Source: Kribbella soli
GTDB taxonomy: Bacteria > Actinomycetota > Actinomycetes > Propionibacteriales > Kribbellaceae
DNA: 64,000 nt
NCBI RefSeq assembly: GCF_004331345.1
Contig: NZ_SJJZ01000001.1
Span: forward strand, 930,001-994,000
Reading direction: 5' to 3'
This document shows positions 50,931-60,480 of the stretch, one piece after another. Within the stretch, counting starts at the first letter, position 1. Each line of letters starts with the position of its first letter. The notes under the pieces are model-generated. The model made no database searches. It was not told the DNA's origin and worked only from the letters and a program-made list of their open reading frames with translations. The position numbers were made by a program, and so were the translations under genes.

Positions 50931-50978
50931 GTGCCGGTGAACAGGTAATAACCGATGCACCGGCACCAGTTCCTGTTC
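50931..50978. other. interleaved inverted repeats, H-type pseudoknot candidate
   Basis: GTGCCGGTG at 50931-50939 pairs with CACCGGCAC at 50958-50966, and AACAGG at 50940-50945 pairs with CCTGTT at 50972-50977. The order stem 1, stem 2, stem 1', stem 2' is that of an H-type pseudoknot. It lies just after the GH6 gene and before the groEL terminator. Either stem alone could also serve as a simple hairpin. Confidence 0.4.
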
Positions 50979-50989
50979 AACGGCTACGC

Positions 50990-51021
50990 AAAAGGTCCCG
51001 GGCCGGGGCCCGGGACCTTTT
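50990..51021 (-). terminator. terminator of groEL
   Basis: AAAAGGTCCCGGGCC at 50990-51004 pairs perfectly with 51007-51021 around a two-base loop. Read leftward from groEL the stem ends in TTTT, a classical intrinsic terminator 32 bases past the groEL stop. It would work rightward as well. Confidence 0.93.
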
Positions 51022-51052
51022 GGTGTACTGCGTGTGCTGTTGGACTACTGGA

Positions 51053-52759
<1,707 letters not shown>

Positions 52760-52826
52760 TCATGTCCCGCCGCGCAACGGCACCTCATCGAGGCCGTCTT
52801 CTTGCACACTCCGCCGGGCGCGAGTC

Positions 52827-52853
52827 TTATCACTCTCACCCATGGAGTGCTAA
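52827..52853. promoter_or_regulatory. CIRCE element, proximal
   Basis: TTATCACTC-N9-GAGTGCTAA, one mismatch to the HrcA operator TTAGCACTC-N9-GAGTGCTAA. It lies about 150 bases upstream of groEL and eight bases from a second CIRCE. Confidence 0.88.
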
Positions 52854-52860
52854 CCAAGTA

Positions 52861-52887
52861 TTAGCACTCGACCCAAACGAGTGCAAG
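52861..52887. promoter_or_regulatory. CIRCE element, distal
   Basis: TTAGCACTC-N9-GAGTGCAAG; the left half is perfect and the right half has two mismatches. With the first element it makes a tandem HrcA site, and the inner halves also form GAGTGCTAA-N7-TTAGCACTC. Confidence 0.82.
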
Positions 52888-52905
52888 CCAGCCCCCGGCC
52901 AGCGG

Positions 52906-53241
52906 TCAGCTGTCCAGCTGGGCGATCAGGTACTTCGGGGCGGTGAGGCGCCAGGCTTCGGTGACCAGTTCGCGGAGCTCGTCCTCGTCGGCCAGGTCCA
53001 CCTGGATGAGGATCCAGGCGAAGCGGCCGCCCGCCCAGGACGGCGTGTAGACCTCCGGGTTCTCGGCGACGAGGGCCTCCTGCTCCTCGCGGAGCGCCTT
53101 GAGGTGCAGGCGGGTCTGGTCCTCGGACAGGTACGCGAAGCTCTTGTTGCGGACCTTGAAGACCGGCTGCCCCGCCCACCCCTCCTGCTCCTCGGCGCCC
53201 GGCAACCCCGCCATCACCTTCACCACCGCCCGCACATCCAT
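52906..53241 (-). CDS. MmcQ/YjbR-family protein
   Basis: 111 residues. Blocks VVKVMAGLPGAEEQEGWAGQPVFKVRNKSFAYL and AGGRFAWILIQVDLADEDELRELVTEAWRLTAPKYL are typical of the MmcQ/YjbR fold, which is called DNA-binding by family name though the role is not clear. ATG 53241 is chosen because the family start begins there; an extension to 53265 is possible. Lies between the CIRCE region and the PASTA protein and has its own short transcript. Confidence 0.85.
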   Translation of the reverse strand: MDVRAVVKVMAGLPGAEEQEGWAGQPVFKVRNKSFAYLSEDQTRLHLKALREEQEALVAENPEVYTPSWAGGRFAWILIQVDLADEDELRELVTEAWRLTAPKYLIAQLDS

Positions 53242-53277
53242 ACCCAGCACGCTAGGTGGCCCCACCGACAGTTCGGA

Positions 53278-54135
53278 TCAGCGCGCGACCGTCACGGTCA
53301 CGGTCGAGCCGACGGGCAGCATCGTGCCCGCGGCGGGTGATACGCCGAGGATGGTGCCGGACGGGTAGCTGGGGGATTTCACCCGCTTGTACTGCATCTT
53401 GAGTCCGGCGGCCGCCAGCAGCGGCGCGTAGGCCTCCCTGACGGGGTTGATGGGCGCACCCGCCAGCGACGAGTAGCTAGGGACGCCGGACCGGTCCGGC
53501 ACGATCTGAATCCAGCCGAGCATCCTGTCGACCTGCTCGGCGCTCGTCGACGACTCCGCCTGGAACCACACCTTGAGCGACGGAATGCTCACCGTGCTGC
53601 CACAGGTCGTTGTGTTGGCCTTGGGGTAGTTGGACGTCGAGCAGGTCGTCCGCTGCCGCTCGGCGCGCACACCGTCGATCTCGAACGCCTCGTCGGCGTG
53701 GAAGTCGGCTCTAGGCCTCCCGTAGTACAACCCCACGCTCTCGACGCCCACCGGGCGATGCATCATGCAGTACTGCGCTGCGCTCGGGTCGTCGAGCAGG
53801 ACGGTGTCCTGTTTTGGTGTGCCGCACATGCTCTTGTTGGTCGGCCAGTCTGCGGGGACAGCGATGGCGGCGTGGCCGAAGCCGACCAGGCGGGTCGCAG
53901 GTGGGAGGGGCGCCGGGGTTGGGGTTGGGGACGTCACGGGGGTGGTTGGGTCGTGGGAGGTCAGCAGGGTCGTCCCGCCGATCACCGCAGCGACAGCAAC
54001 CACGGCAGTGGCTGTGAGTGCCGTCGTACGGCGGCGGCGTCGGCGGGTCGCGCCTGCTCGGAGGGCGTCCAGCGGGGGTGGGCCTACGGGGGTCTGGTCG
54101 GCGGTGCGGGCCAGGAGGTCGGTCAGGTCGGTCAT
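53278..54135 (-). CDS. membrane protein with C-terminal PASTA domain, partner of SigE-type sigma
   Basis: 285 residues. A short cytoplasmic N-terminus (MTDLTDLLARTADQTPVGPPPLDALRAG, then six Arg) resembles the partner proteins of SigE-family sigma factors; a membrane helix follows (TALTATAVVAVAAVIGGTTLL). The outside part has a Thr/Pro linker, a domain with several Cys (MCGTPKQD, YCMMHR, TTCSTSNYP, TTCGSTV) and a C-terminal PASTA unit (AYAPLLAAAGLKMQYKRV; GTILGVSPAAGTMLPVGSTVTVTV). PASTA domains bind cell-wall muropeptides in kinases and PBPs. Starts in the ATGA overlap with the sigma gene, so a sensor or anti-sigma role is likely. Confidence 0.78.
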   Translation of the reverse strand: MTDLTDLLARTADQTPVGPPPLDALRAGATRRRRRRTTALTATAVVAVAAVIGGTTLLTSHDPTTPVTSPTPTPAPLPPATRLVGFGHAAIAVPADWPTNKSMCGTPKQDTVLLDDPSAAQYCMMHRPVGVESVGLYYGRPRADFHADEAFEIDGVRAERQRTTCSTSNYPKANTTTCGSTVSIPSLKVWFQAESSTSAEQVDRMLGWIQIVPDRSGVPSYSSLAGAPINPVREAYAPLLAAAGLKMQYKRVKSPSYPSGTILGVSPAAGTMLPVGSTVTVTVAR

Positions 54136-54623
54136 CGGGGTTCTCGCAGTTCTGCCAGGTGTGGGTCCTGTGCCAGGGCCTTCACCGCTCGGGACAGTCG
54201 GCTCTTGACCGTGCCGGCGGCGACGCCCAGTACGGACGCCATCTGCTGCTCGGTCAGGTGCGCGTAGTACCGCAGTACGACGGCTGTGCGCTGGTCGCCC
54301 GGCAGGCGATCGAGTGCGCGCATCACGGCGTCTGTGTCGTCAACACCTGCCGTCTGGTCACTGCCCGGGGACTCCGGGAGCGACGCGGACGGCAGTTCCC
54401 CGTGCCAGCGACGCCTGCGGGAGGAGCGGAAGCAGTTGACCAGTACGCGGTGCACGTACGCGTCACGGTCTTCCGCTGCCCGTACCCGGTTCCACTTGAG
54501 CAGGCAGCGCTCCAGCGCGGACTGGACGAGGTCCTCGGCTTCGGACGGCGTACAGCCGAGCAGAACCGCGGAGCGGACCAGCGTGGGCCAGCGTGCCGTG
54601 ACGTACTCGGTGAACTCGTCCAT
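54132..54623 (-). CDS. SigE-family ECF RNA polymerase sigma factor
   Basis: 163 residues. Region 2 (FTEYVTARWPTLVRSAVLLGCTPSEAEDLVQSALERCLLKW) and region 4 (ALDRLPGDQRTAVVLRYYAHLTEQQMASVLGVAAGTVKSRLSRAVKAL) are clear, with a linker in place of region 3, as in ECF factors. The SigE family as defined in NCBI-type naming is distinct from SigE of mycobacteria. GAGGAGGGG precedes the ATG. A promoter-like GGAACC-N18-GTC lies just upstream and may be the factor's own target. Co-translated with the PASTA protein. Confidence 0.93.
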   Translation of the reverse strand: MDEFTEYVTARWPTLVRSAVLLGCTPSEAEDLVQSALERCLLKWNRVRAAEDRDAYVHRVLVNCFRSSRRRRWHGELPSASLPESPGSDQTAGVDDTDAVMRALDRLPGDQRTAVVLRYYAHLTEQQMASVLGVAAGTVKSRLSRAVKALAQDPHLAELREPR

Positions 54624-54642
54624 ACCCCTCCTCACCCTTAGA

Positions 54643-54669
54643 GACAGGCTGGGGGATGCGGTGGGTTCC
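54643..54669 (-). promoter_or_regulatory. ECF-type promoter candidate for the sigma gene
   Basis: Read leftward, GGAACC (54669-54664) is 18 bases from GTC (54645-54643). The -35 is the usual ECF type. The start point would lie close to the ribosome site at about 54630. Self-activation is inferred. Confidence 0.45.
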
Positions 54670-54752
54670 ACGAAAGTCGTCAGGGGCGGGTCAGGGGTCG
54701 GTCGGTACCGATCCTGATGTGCTGGAGGGGCCCAGAACGGGACAGTAGAGCC

Positions 54753-55094
54753 ATGACGAACTCCAACGCACCGTTCCAGAACCTCTCCGGCAAGGTCCTC
54801 CGTCGCTCCGGCAACCAGCGGATGCTCTCCGGCGTGTCCGGCGGCATCGCCGAGTACCTGAACGTCGACGTGACCCTGGTCCGCCTCGGCTGGGTCGGCC
54901 TCACCCTCATCACCGGCGGCGCCGCCCTGATCGGCTATGCGGTCGCGTGGATCGTGATCCCCGAGTCCGACGGCAAGGCGGTTTGGCAGAACGTCCAGCA
55001 GTCGGTCAACCAGAACCAGAACCAGGACACGACCGAGGACGACATCGCTTCCCGGCTCTACGACGACACCAACAACAAGCCCCCGGCGGCGTGA
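54753..55094 (+). CDS. PspC-domain membrane protein
   Basis: 113 residues. The PspC domain is clear: KVLRRSGNQRMLSGVSGGIAEYLNVDVTLVRLGWVGLTLITGGAALIGYAVAWIVIP, with one or two membrane helices. The tail is Gln/Asn-rich (VQQSVNQNQNQDTTEDD). Such proteins take part in envelope-stress responses. It is divergent from the ECF sigma gene, so it may be part of that regulon. Confidence 0.92.
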   Translation: MTNSNAPFQNLSGKVLRRSGNQRMLSGVSGGIAEYLNVDVTLVRLGWVGLTLITGGAALIGYAVAWIVIPESDGKAVWQNVQQSVNQNQNQDTTEDDIASRLYDDTNNKPPAA

Positions 55095-55127
55095 TCCCCG
55101 CGGCGCCGGTCGCCCGCCCGACCCCAC

Positions 55128-55230
55128 ATTTGCCTGGTTGACCAGCGAACTCGGGGGTTCTTGACCCGTATTCACGGTGTAGAACCCCGAAGCTGCTGGG
55201 TCAGCCAGGCAAATTGCTGGGTCAGCCAGG
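55128..55230. repeat. nested inverted repeats plus direct repeat between pspC-type and GDPD genes
   Basis: Outer arms ATTTGCCTGGTTGACCAGC (55128-55146) and 55195-55214 pair with one gap; inner arms GGGGTTCT (55154-55161) and AGAACCCC (55181-55188) pair perfectly. The right outer arm is then repeated directly, GCTGGGTCAGCCAGG at 55195-55209 and 55216-55230, so two right arms compete for one left arm. Convergent genes flank it; bidirectional termination is likely. Confidence 0.65.
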
Positions 55231-55243
55231 AAATTGGCAGGGG

Positions 55244-56209
55244 TCACACGTTGAGGGCGGGTTTGCGGAGTGCGGCGACCGCCTGGTCCGGGTGGTCGGA
55301 GAAGACACCCTGCAGGCCCAGAGCGGCGAAGCGGGTGAGTTCGGTGGTGAAATCGGTCCCGGCCGGCAGGAAGCGGCGCTCGGCGCGGAACGTCCAGACC
55401 TGGACGCCCAGACCGGCACGGTGGGCGTGGTCGACCAGGTGGGTGGGTTCCCCGAGACAACCGTCCGCGTTGCGCGGCACCACCAGGTCCTTGTACGGCG
55501 CCAGCACCTGAGCGTACGTCGCGATCTCCCGCAGCCCCCGCGGCTCGATCAGGTCGGCGTACGTGCGCCCGTCACCGGTCCGCAGGAAATCGTCCGGCGC
55601 GCTCTCGGAGTCGATCAGCTGCACCAGCGGCACCCGTGTCATCACCGACAGCCGCCGCAGGCTCGTCGGCTCGAACGACTGAATCATGATCTCGTCCGGA
55701 CGCAGCCCGAGCGCCAGGATCCGCTCGGTGAGCAGCTCCTCCAGCGGCAGGCCGAGTCGCCGGAAGTACGTCGGGTGCTTGATCTCCGGCAGTACCCCGA
55801 TCGGCCGTCCCAATCGCGCCGACTCCCGGCGCGCCAGTGCGACCACCTCGTCGAAGGTGGGGATCTCCTCCAGCCCGTCGTACGCCGTGTTGCCCGCCCG
55901 GAGCGCGGGCATCCGCTCCCGGGCCCGGAGCGTCCGTAGCTCGGCGAACGTGAAGTCCTCGACGAACCAGCCGGTGACCGCGGTCCCGTCGACGATCTTG
56001 GTGATCCTCCGGTCGGCGAACACCGGGTGCTCCGCGACGTCCGTCGTACCGGAGATCTCGTTCTCGTGCCGGCAGACCAGGACGCCGTCGAGGGTGGCGA
56101 CCAGGTCAGGTTCCAGGTAGTCGGCTCCCTGAGCCGCGGCCAGCCGGTAGGCCGCCGGCGTGTGTTCCGGGCGGTAGCCACTCGCTCCCCGATGCGCGAT
56201 CACCAACAT
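55244..56209 (-). CDS. glycerophosphodiester phosphodiesterase
   Basis: About 321 residues of the GDPD family: MLVIAHRGASGYRPEHTPAAY with the catalytic His and the metal-binding start, YLEPDLVATLDGVLVCRHEN with Glu and Asp ligands and the second catalytic His, and LPEIKHPTYFRRLG. Splits glycerophosphodiesters to glycerol 3-phosphate and an alcohol. No clear signal peptide from ATG 56209; starts at 56233 or 56263 would add 8-18 residues. Convergent with the PspC gene. Confidence 0.92.
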   Translation of the reverse strand: MLVIAHRGASGYRPEHTPAAYRLAAAQGADYLEPDLVATLDGVLVCRHENEISGTTDVAEHPVFADRRITKIVDGTAVTGWFVEDFTFAELRTLRARERMPALRAGNTAYDGLEEIPTFDEVVALARRESARLGRPIGVLPEIKHPTYFRRLGLPLEELLTERILALGLRPDEIMIQSFEPTSLRRLSVMTRVPLVQLIDSESAPDDFLRTGDGRTYADLIEPRGLREIATYAQVLAPYKDLVVPRNADGCLGEPTHLVDHAHRAGLGVQVWTFRAERRFLPAGTDFTTELTRFAALGLQGVFSDHPDQAVAALRKPALNV

Positions 56210-56369
56210 GGAACCAGGACAGGGGCCGGACATGACCCGGTGGGAACCCGTTGCCCAACGCAAGGTGAAGGTCTACCGACCGTCACCGTCACCGCGTGTG
56301 TCCGGCCGCGCCGCAGGTGCGATTAATTCGCATGCGACTGTCGGGGGCGACACCTAGCCTGAGAAGGCT

Positions 56370-58091
56370 ATGAGACAACTGCCGCTCGCCGATCCCGGCG
56401 TCCCGAATCATCGCTCGCCGGCCCGCTACCTGTGGTGGGTCGCGGGCGGTCAGGCACGCACGCTGGCCGGTGGGATGGCGTTCGGCATCCTGTGGATGGC
56501 GGCGCAGGCGTTCATCCCGGCGATCCTCGGGCGGGCGATCGACGAGGGCATCGCGGCCCGCGACGGCGAGCGGCTGCTGCGCTGGACCGCGCTGCTGTTC
56601 GCGGTCGGCGTGGTGCAGGCGACCGCGGGCATCATGCGGCACCGGTTCGCGGTCACCAACTGGCTGACCGCGGCGTACCGGACGGTCCAGGTGGTGACGC
56701 GGAAGTCGGCCGACCTCGGCGCGACGCTGCCCAAGCAGCTGGCCACCGGAGAGGTGGTCAGCATCGGCGCGGGCGACCTGTCCTACATCGGGAACCTGAT
56801 GGAGATCTCGGCCCGGTTCGCCGGCGCGATCGTCGCGTTCGTGGTGGTCGCGGCGATCCTGCTGTCGTCGTCGACCGTGCTCGGTCTGGTGGTGCTGATC
56901 GGCGTACCGATCATGCTGTTCTGCCTCGGGCCGATGCTGCGGCCGCTGCACAAGCGACAGTCCGCACAGCGCGAGGCGGTCGGCGAGCTGAACTCGCTGG
57001 GTTCGGACATCGTGGCCGGTCTGCGCGTGCTGCGCGGGATCGGCGGCGAGGAGTCGTTCTCCCAGCGCTACCGGAGCGAGTCGCAGCAGGTGCGGAAGGC
57101 CGGCGTACGGGTAGCCGGCATCCAGTCCGTGCTGGACGCGGCACAGGTGCTGTTGCCAGGCATCTTCGTCGTGCTGGTGGTCGGCCTGGGCGCGCACTTC
57201 GCTCTGCGCGGTGACCTCAGTGCCGGCTCACTGGTCGCGTTCTACGGGTACGCGACGTTCCTGGTGCTGCCACTGCGTACAGCGACCGAGTTCGCCAACC
57301 AACTGATGCGCGGACTGGTCGCAGCGGGCCGGGTGATCCGGGTCCTGAAGCTGGAGACCGACATCACCGACCCGGAGACACCGGTGCGGCTACCGGACCA
57401 CGGCGACCTGGTCGATCCGGTGTCGGGCGTCCGCGCCCGCGACGGACTGCTCACCGCAGTCGTCTCCGCAGAACCGGACAGCAACGACAAGCTCGCGGAC
57501 CGCCTAGGTCGGTACGACGAGACCAGCGAAGTCAGGTACGGCGGTGTGACGCTGGCCAGCGCTACGCGGGCAGATGTCCGGGAGCGGATCCTGGTGAGTG
57601 ACACAGGCTCCCAGCTGTTCACCGGTGTGTTGCGCACGGAGCTGGACCCAGCAGGTCGTCGCACTGACGACGAGCTGATGGCCGCGCTGCGTACGGCGTC
57701 CGCCGAGGACGTACTCGTTGCGCTGCCGGACGGACTCGACTCCGAGGTGGAGGAGAAGGGCCGCTCGTTCTCCGGTGGACAACGCCAACGGCTGGTCCTC
57801 GTCCGCGCGCTGCTCGCCGACCCGTCCGTGCTGGTCCTGGTCGAGCCGACCTCGGCCGTGGACGCGCACACCGAGGCGCGGATCGCGGAGCGGCTGCGCG
57901 ACCACCGGTCCGGCCGCAGCACCGTCGTCCTGACCGCGAGCCCACTGCTGCTGGACCGCGTCGACGAGGTGATCTTCGTCGCCGCCGGCCGAGTCGTTGC
58001 CACCGGCAAGCACCGCGAGCTGCTCGAGAGCACACCGCAGTACCGCCGGACCGTCACCCGCCAGACCGAAGAAGAGGAGGCCCTCCGATGA
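56370..58091 (+). CDS. ABC exporter half, degenerate nucleotide site (NBD1)
   Basis: 573 residues: six membrane helices then a nucleotide-binding domain. Walker A is lost (the place reads LLTAVVSAEPDSNDKLADRLG), the Walker B Asp is Val (VLVLVEPTSAVD), and the H-loop His is missing (VVLTASPLLLDRV). The signature FSGGQRQRL is perfect. This half therefore cannot form its own ATP site but supplies the signature for that of its partner, which is encoded next with a four-base overlap. Substrate unknown; exporter-type fold suggests a drug, lipid or peptide. Confidence 0.93.
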   Translation: MRQLPLADPGVPNHRSPARYLWWVAGGQARTLAGGMAFGILWMAAQAFIPAILGRAIDEGIAARDGERLLRWTALLFAVGVVQATAGIMRHRFAVTNWLTAAYRTVQVVTRKSADLGATLPKQLATGEVVSIGAGDLSYIGNLMEISARFAGAIVAFVVVAAILLSSSTVLGLVVLIGVPIMLFCLGPMLRPLHKRQSAQREAVGELNSLGSDIVAGLRVLRGIGGEESFSQRYRSESQQVRKAGVRVAGIQSVLDAAQVLLPGIFVVLVVGLGAHFALRGDLSAGSLVAFYGYATFLVLPLRTATEFANQLMRGLVAAGRVIRVLKLETDITDPETPVRLPDHGDLVDPVSGVRARDGLLTAVVSAEPDSNDKLADRLGRYDETSEVRYGGVTLASATRADVRERILVSDTGSQLFTGVLRTELDPAGRRTDDELMAALRTASAEDVLVALPDGLDSEVEEKGRSFSGGQRQRLVLVRALLADPSVLVLVEPTSAVDAHTEARIAERLRDHRSGRSTVVLTASPLLLDRVDEVIFVAAGRVVATGKHRELLESTPQYRRTVTRQTEEEEALR

Positions 58092-59824
58092 GGCAGATCC
58101 TGCCCGTGGCCGGGTCGGCCGAGATTCGGCGGCATGCCCGGCGACTGGCCCGGCGGCACCCGCGCAACCTGACGATCGCGCTGGTGCTGCACGGGCTCGC
58201 GGCGGTCAGCGGGCTCGCGGCGCCGCGGCTGATCGGCGACTTGGTGGAGGGCGTGCAGAACGGCACGACCGCCGCCAAGATCAACGTGGTGATCATCGTG
58301 ATCGCCGGCTTCATCGTCGCGCAGTCGCTGCTGACCCGCTGGGCGCGGTACCGGTCGTTCGCGCTGGGCGAGCAGGTGCTGGCCGAGCTGCGGGAGGAGT
58401 TCGTCGACAACGCGCTCGCGCTCCCGATCGGCACGGTCGAGCGGGCGGGCACCGGTGACCTGCTGTCGCGGACGTCGCGCGACGTCGACACGTTGTCCCG
58501 GACCGTGCGGTTCGCCGTACCGGAGACGATCATCGCGTTCGTGACCGTGATCTTCACCGTGGTCGCCACGCTGCTGGTCGGCGTCTGGGTGCTGGTGCCG
58601 ATGGTCGCGATGGTCCCGCTGCTCTGGCTGAGCACGAAGTGGTACCTGCGCCGCGCCAAGGACGGGTACCTCCGCGAGAACGCGGCGTACGCGCAGATGA
58701 CCAGCTCGCTCGCGGAGACGGTCGAAGGCGCGCGGACGGTCGAGTCCCTGCGCCGGTACGACGACCGTGTGCGGCGCGGTGACGTGGACATCCGGGGAAG
58801 CTACTTGGCTGAGCGGTACACCCTGTTCCTGCGCACCGTGTACTTCCCGGCCGCCGAGCTCGGATATCTCGTGCCGGTCGTCGGCACGCTCCTGTTCGGC
58901 GGCTGGATGCACCTCAACGGGCACGCCTCGCTCGGCGCCGTGACGGCCGCCGTGCTGTACGTGAACCAGCTGATCGACCCGGTCGACCGGCTGCTGTCCT
59001 GGCTGGACGAGCTCCAGTCCGGCGGTGCCGCGTTCGCGCGGCTGCTCGGCATCAGCGACGTACCGGACGACCGGACGCCGTCGGGGCGGGCGCCGGACAG
59101 CGAACTGGTCGAGGCGCGTGACGTGCGGTTCTCGTACGTCGAGGGCCGCGACGTACTGCACGGTGTCGACCTGACGATCCAGCCGGGCGAGCGGATCGCG
59201 ATGGTCGGTCCGTCCGGTGCGGGCAAGTCGACACTGGGTCGACTGGTCGCGGGTATCCATCCGCCGCGGACCGGTTCGGTGACGGTCGGCGGTGTGGGGA
59301 TGACGGAGCTGCCGCTGGACGAGCTGCGCAAGCAGGTCGCTCTGGTCACGCAGGAGCACCACGTCTTCGTCGGAACGCTGCGGGACAACCTCTCGATGGC
59401 GCGTCCGTCGGCAACGGACGCGGAGCTGCTCGACGCACTCGGCGCAGTGGACGCGCGAGAGTGGGCCGTGGCCCTGCCGGACGGGCTCGACACCCGGGTC
59501 GGTTCAGGTCAGCTGGCGTTGACGCCGGCGCAGGCGCAGCAGTTGGCGCTGGCACGGCTGGTGCTGGCCGACCCGCACACGCTGGTTCTCGACGAGGCGA
59601 CGTCGCTGATCGACCCGCGGGCCGCGCGGCACATGGAGCGCTCGCTGGCCGCCGTACTGGAAGGCCGGACGGTCATCGCGATCGCTCACCGTCTCTACAC
59701 CGCCCACGACGCCGACCGCGTCGCAGTGGTGGAAGACGGCCGCATCTCGGAGCTGGGCAGTCACGACGAACTGGTCGCCCGCCAAGGTTCGTACGCCGCC
59801 TTGTGGAACTCCTGGCATGGCTGA
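58088..59824 (+). CDS. ABC exporter half, intact Walker motifs but altered signature (NBD2)
   Basis: 578 residues, six membrane helices then the ATPase domain. Walker A is intact (MVGPSGAGKSTLGRL), as are the Q-loop (VTQEHHVFVGTLRDNL), Walker B (TLVLDEATSLID) and H-loop (AIAHRLYTAHDAD). The signature motif is replaced by ALTPAQAQQLALARL, so it lacks LSGGQ. With the partner's intact signature it forms one working ATP site; the other site is dead on both faces. A strong terminator follows. Confidence 0.93.
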   Translation: MRQILPVAGSAEIRRHARRLARRHPRNLTIALVLHGLAAVSGLAAPRLIGDLVEGVQNGTTAAKINVVIIVIAGFIVAQSLLTRWARYRSFALGEQVLAELREEFVDNALALPIGTVERAGTGDLLSRTSRDVDTLSRTVRFAVPETIIAFVTVIFTVVATLLVGVWVLVPMVAMVPLLWLSTKWYLRRAKDGYLRENAAYAQMTSSLAETVEGARTVESLRRYDDRVRRGDVDIRGSYLAERYTLFLRTVYFPAAELGYLVPVVGTLLFGGWMHLNGHASLGAVTAAVLYVNQLIDPVDRLLSWLDELQSGGAAFARLLGISDVPDDRTPSGRAPDSELVEARDVRFSYVEGRDVLHGVDLTIQPGERIAMVGPSGAGKSTLGRLVAGIHPPRTGSVTVGGVGMTELPLDELRKQVALVTQEHHVFVGTLRDNLSMARPSATDAELLDALGAVDAREWAVALPDGLDTRVGSGQLALTPAQAQQLALARLVLADPHTLVLDEATSLIDPRAARHMERSLAAVLEGRTVIAIAHRLYTAHDADRVAVVEDGRISELGSHDELVARQGSYAALWNSWHG

Positions 59825-59831
59825 CAGCAGA

Positions 59832-59867
59832 AACCCCCGCAAGGTCACCTCTGACCTTGCGGGGGTT
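59832..59867. terminator. strong terminator after the ABC exporter
   Basis: AACCCCCGCAAGGTCA at 59832-59847 pairs perfectly with 59852-59867 around CCTC. It lies between the convergent exporter and Erm-like genes and probably serves both. Confidence 0.9.
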
Positions 59868-59876
59868 GCGCTCCTT

Positions 59877-60419
59877 CTAGCGCTTGCGCAGTACCAGGAC
59901 TGCTGAATCGACATGCGGCGGTGGGGTGAAAGCCTTGCGGGGAAGGCGAAGTCCGATCGACGGGTCGTAGTGGCGGAACCACCGGTTCGCCCCGGGTGCG
60001 TCACCGCGAACCCACCGATTCGCCACCTGCCGCTGCAGCACCAGATCCGCCGACACCAGGCGTGAACCCGGCGTCAGCAAACGCTTCAGCAACAGAGTGG
60101 AGATGTTGTACGGCGGACTCGACACCACCCGGAACGGCCGCGACGGCAGTCGCAGCTCACCGGCATCGGCCCGGACCACCGTCACCGGCGCGTCCGCGAA
60201 CCGCCGGCGCAACCGATCGGCACGGCCGGGATGGAGTTCGACGGCGACCACCCGGGCGCCGGCCCGGACCAGCGGCGCGGTCAGCGCGCCGAGTCCGGCC
60301 CCGACATCGAGGACGAGCTCGCCGGGAGTGATCCCGGCCGCGTCCACAACCCGTTCGGCCCAACGACTATCGAGCGGATGCCATCCCCAGGCACCCCTCG
60401 CCTGCCCGGAGGCGGGCAC
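59877..60419 (-). CDS. short Erm/KsgA-like rRNA adenine N6-methyltransferase family protein
   Basis: 180 residues. The SAM site ELVLDVGAGLGALTAPLVRAG and the catalytic SSPPYNIST (motif IV) are those of Erm/KsgA adenine methyltransferases; AFTPPPHVDSAVLVL is the conserved C-terminal strand. The usual N-terminal QNFL block is replaced by WGWHPLDSRWAERVV and the C-terminal helical domain for rRNA binding is absent, so the target may differ from A2058 of 23S rRNA. The GTG start is forced by an upstream stop and has no clear ribosome site. Similar short forms occur in other actinobacteria, so this is not a broken gene. Confidence 0.8.
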   Translation of the reverse strand: MPASGQARGAWGWHPLDSRWAERVVDAAGITPGELVLDVGAGLGALTAPLVRAGARVVAVELHPGRADRLRRRFADAPVTVVRADAGELRLPSRPFRVVSSPPYNISTLLLKRLLTPGSRLVSADLVLQRQVANRWVRGDAPGANRWFRHYDPSIGLRLPRKAFTPPPHVDSAVLVLRKR

Positions 60420-60480
60420 GACGGACCATCACGAAGTACGTAATCATGCGCCCGACCCTAGACCGCAGCGACGCCTTGAC

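Noticed and set aside
59877-60419. Erm-like gene as a truncated pseudogene
   Set aside because: Catalytic motifs and the last conserved strand are intact, there is no frameshift, and short forms of this kind are known in other actinobacteria.
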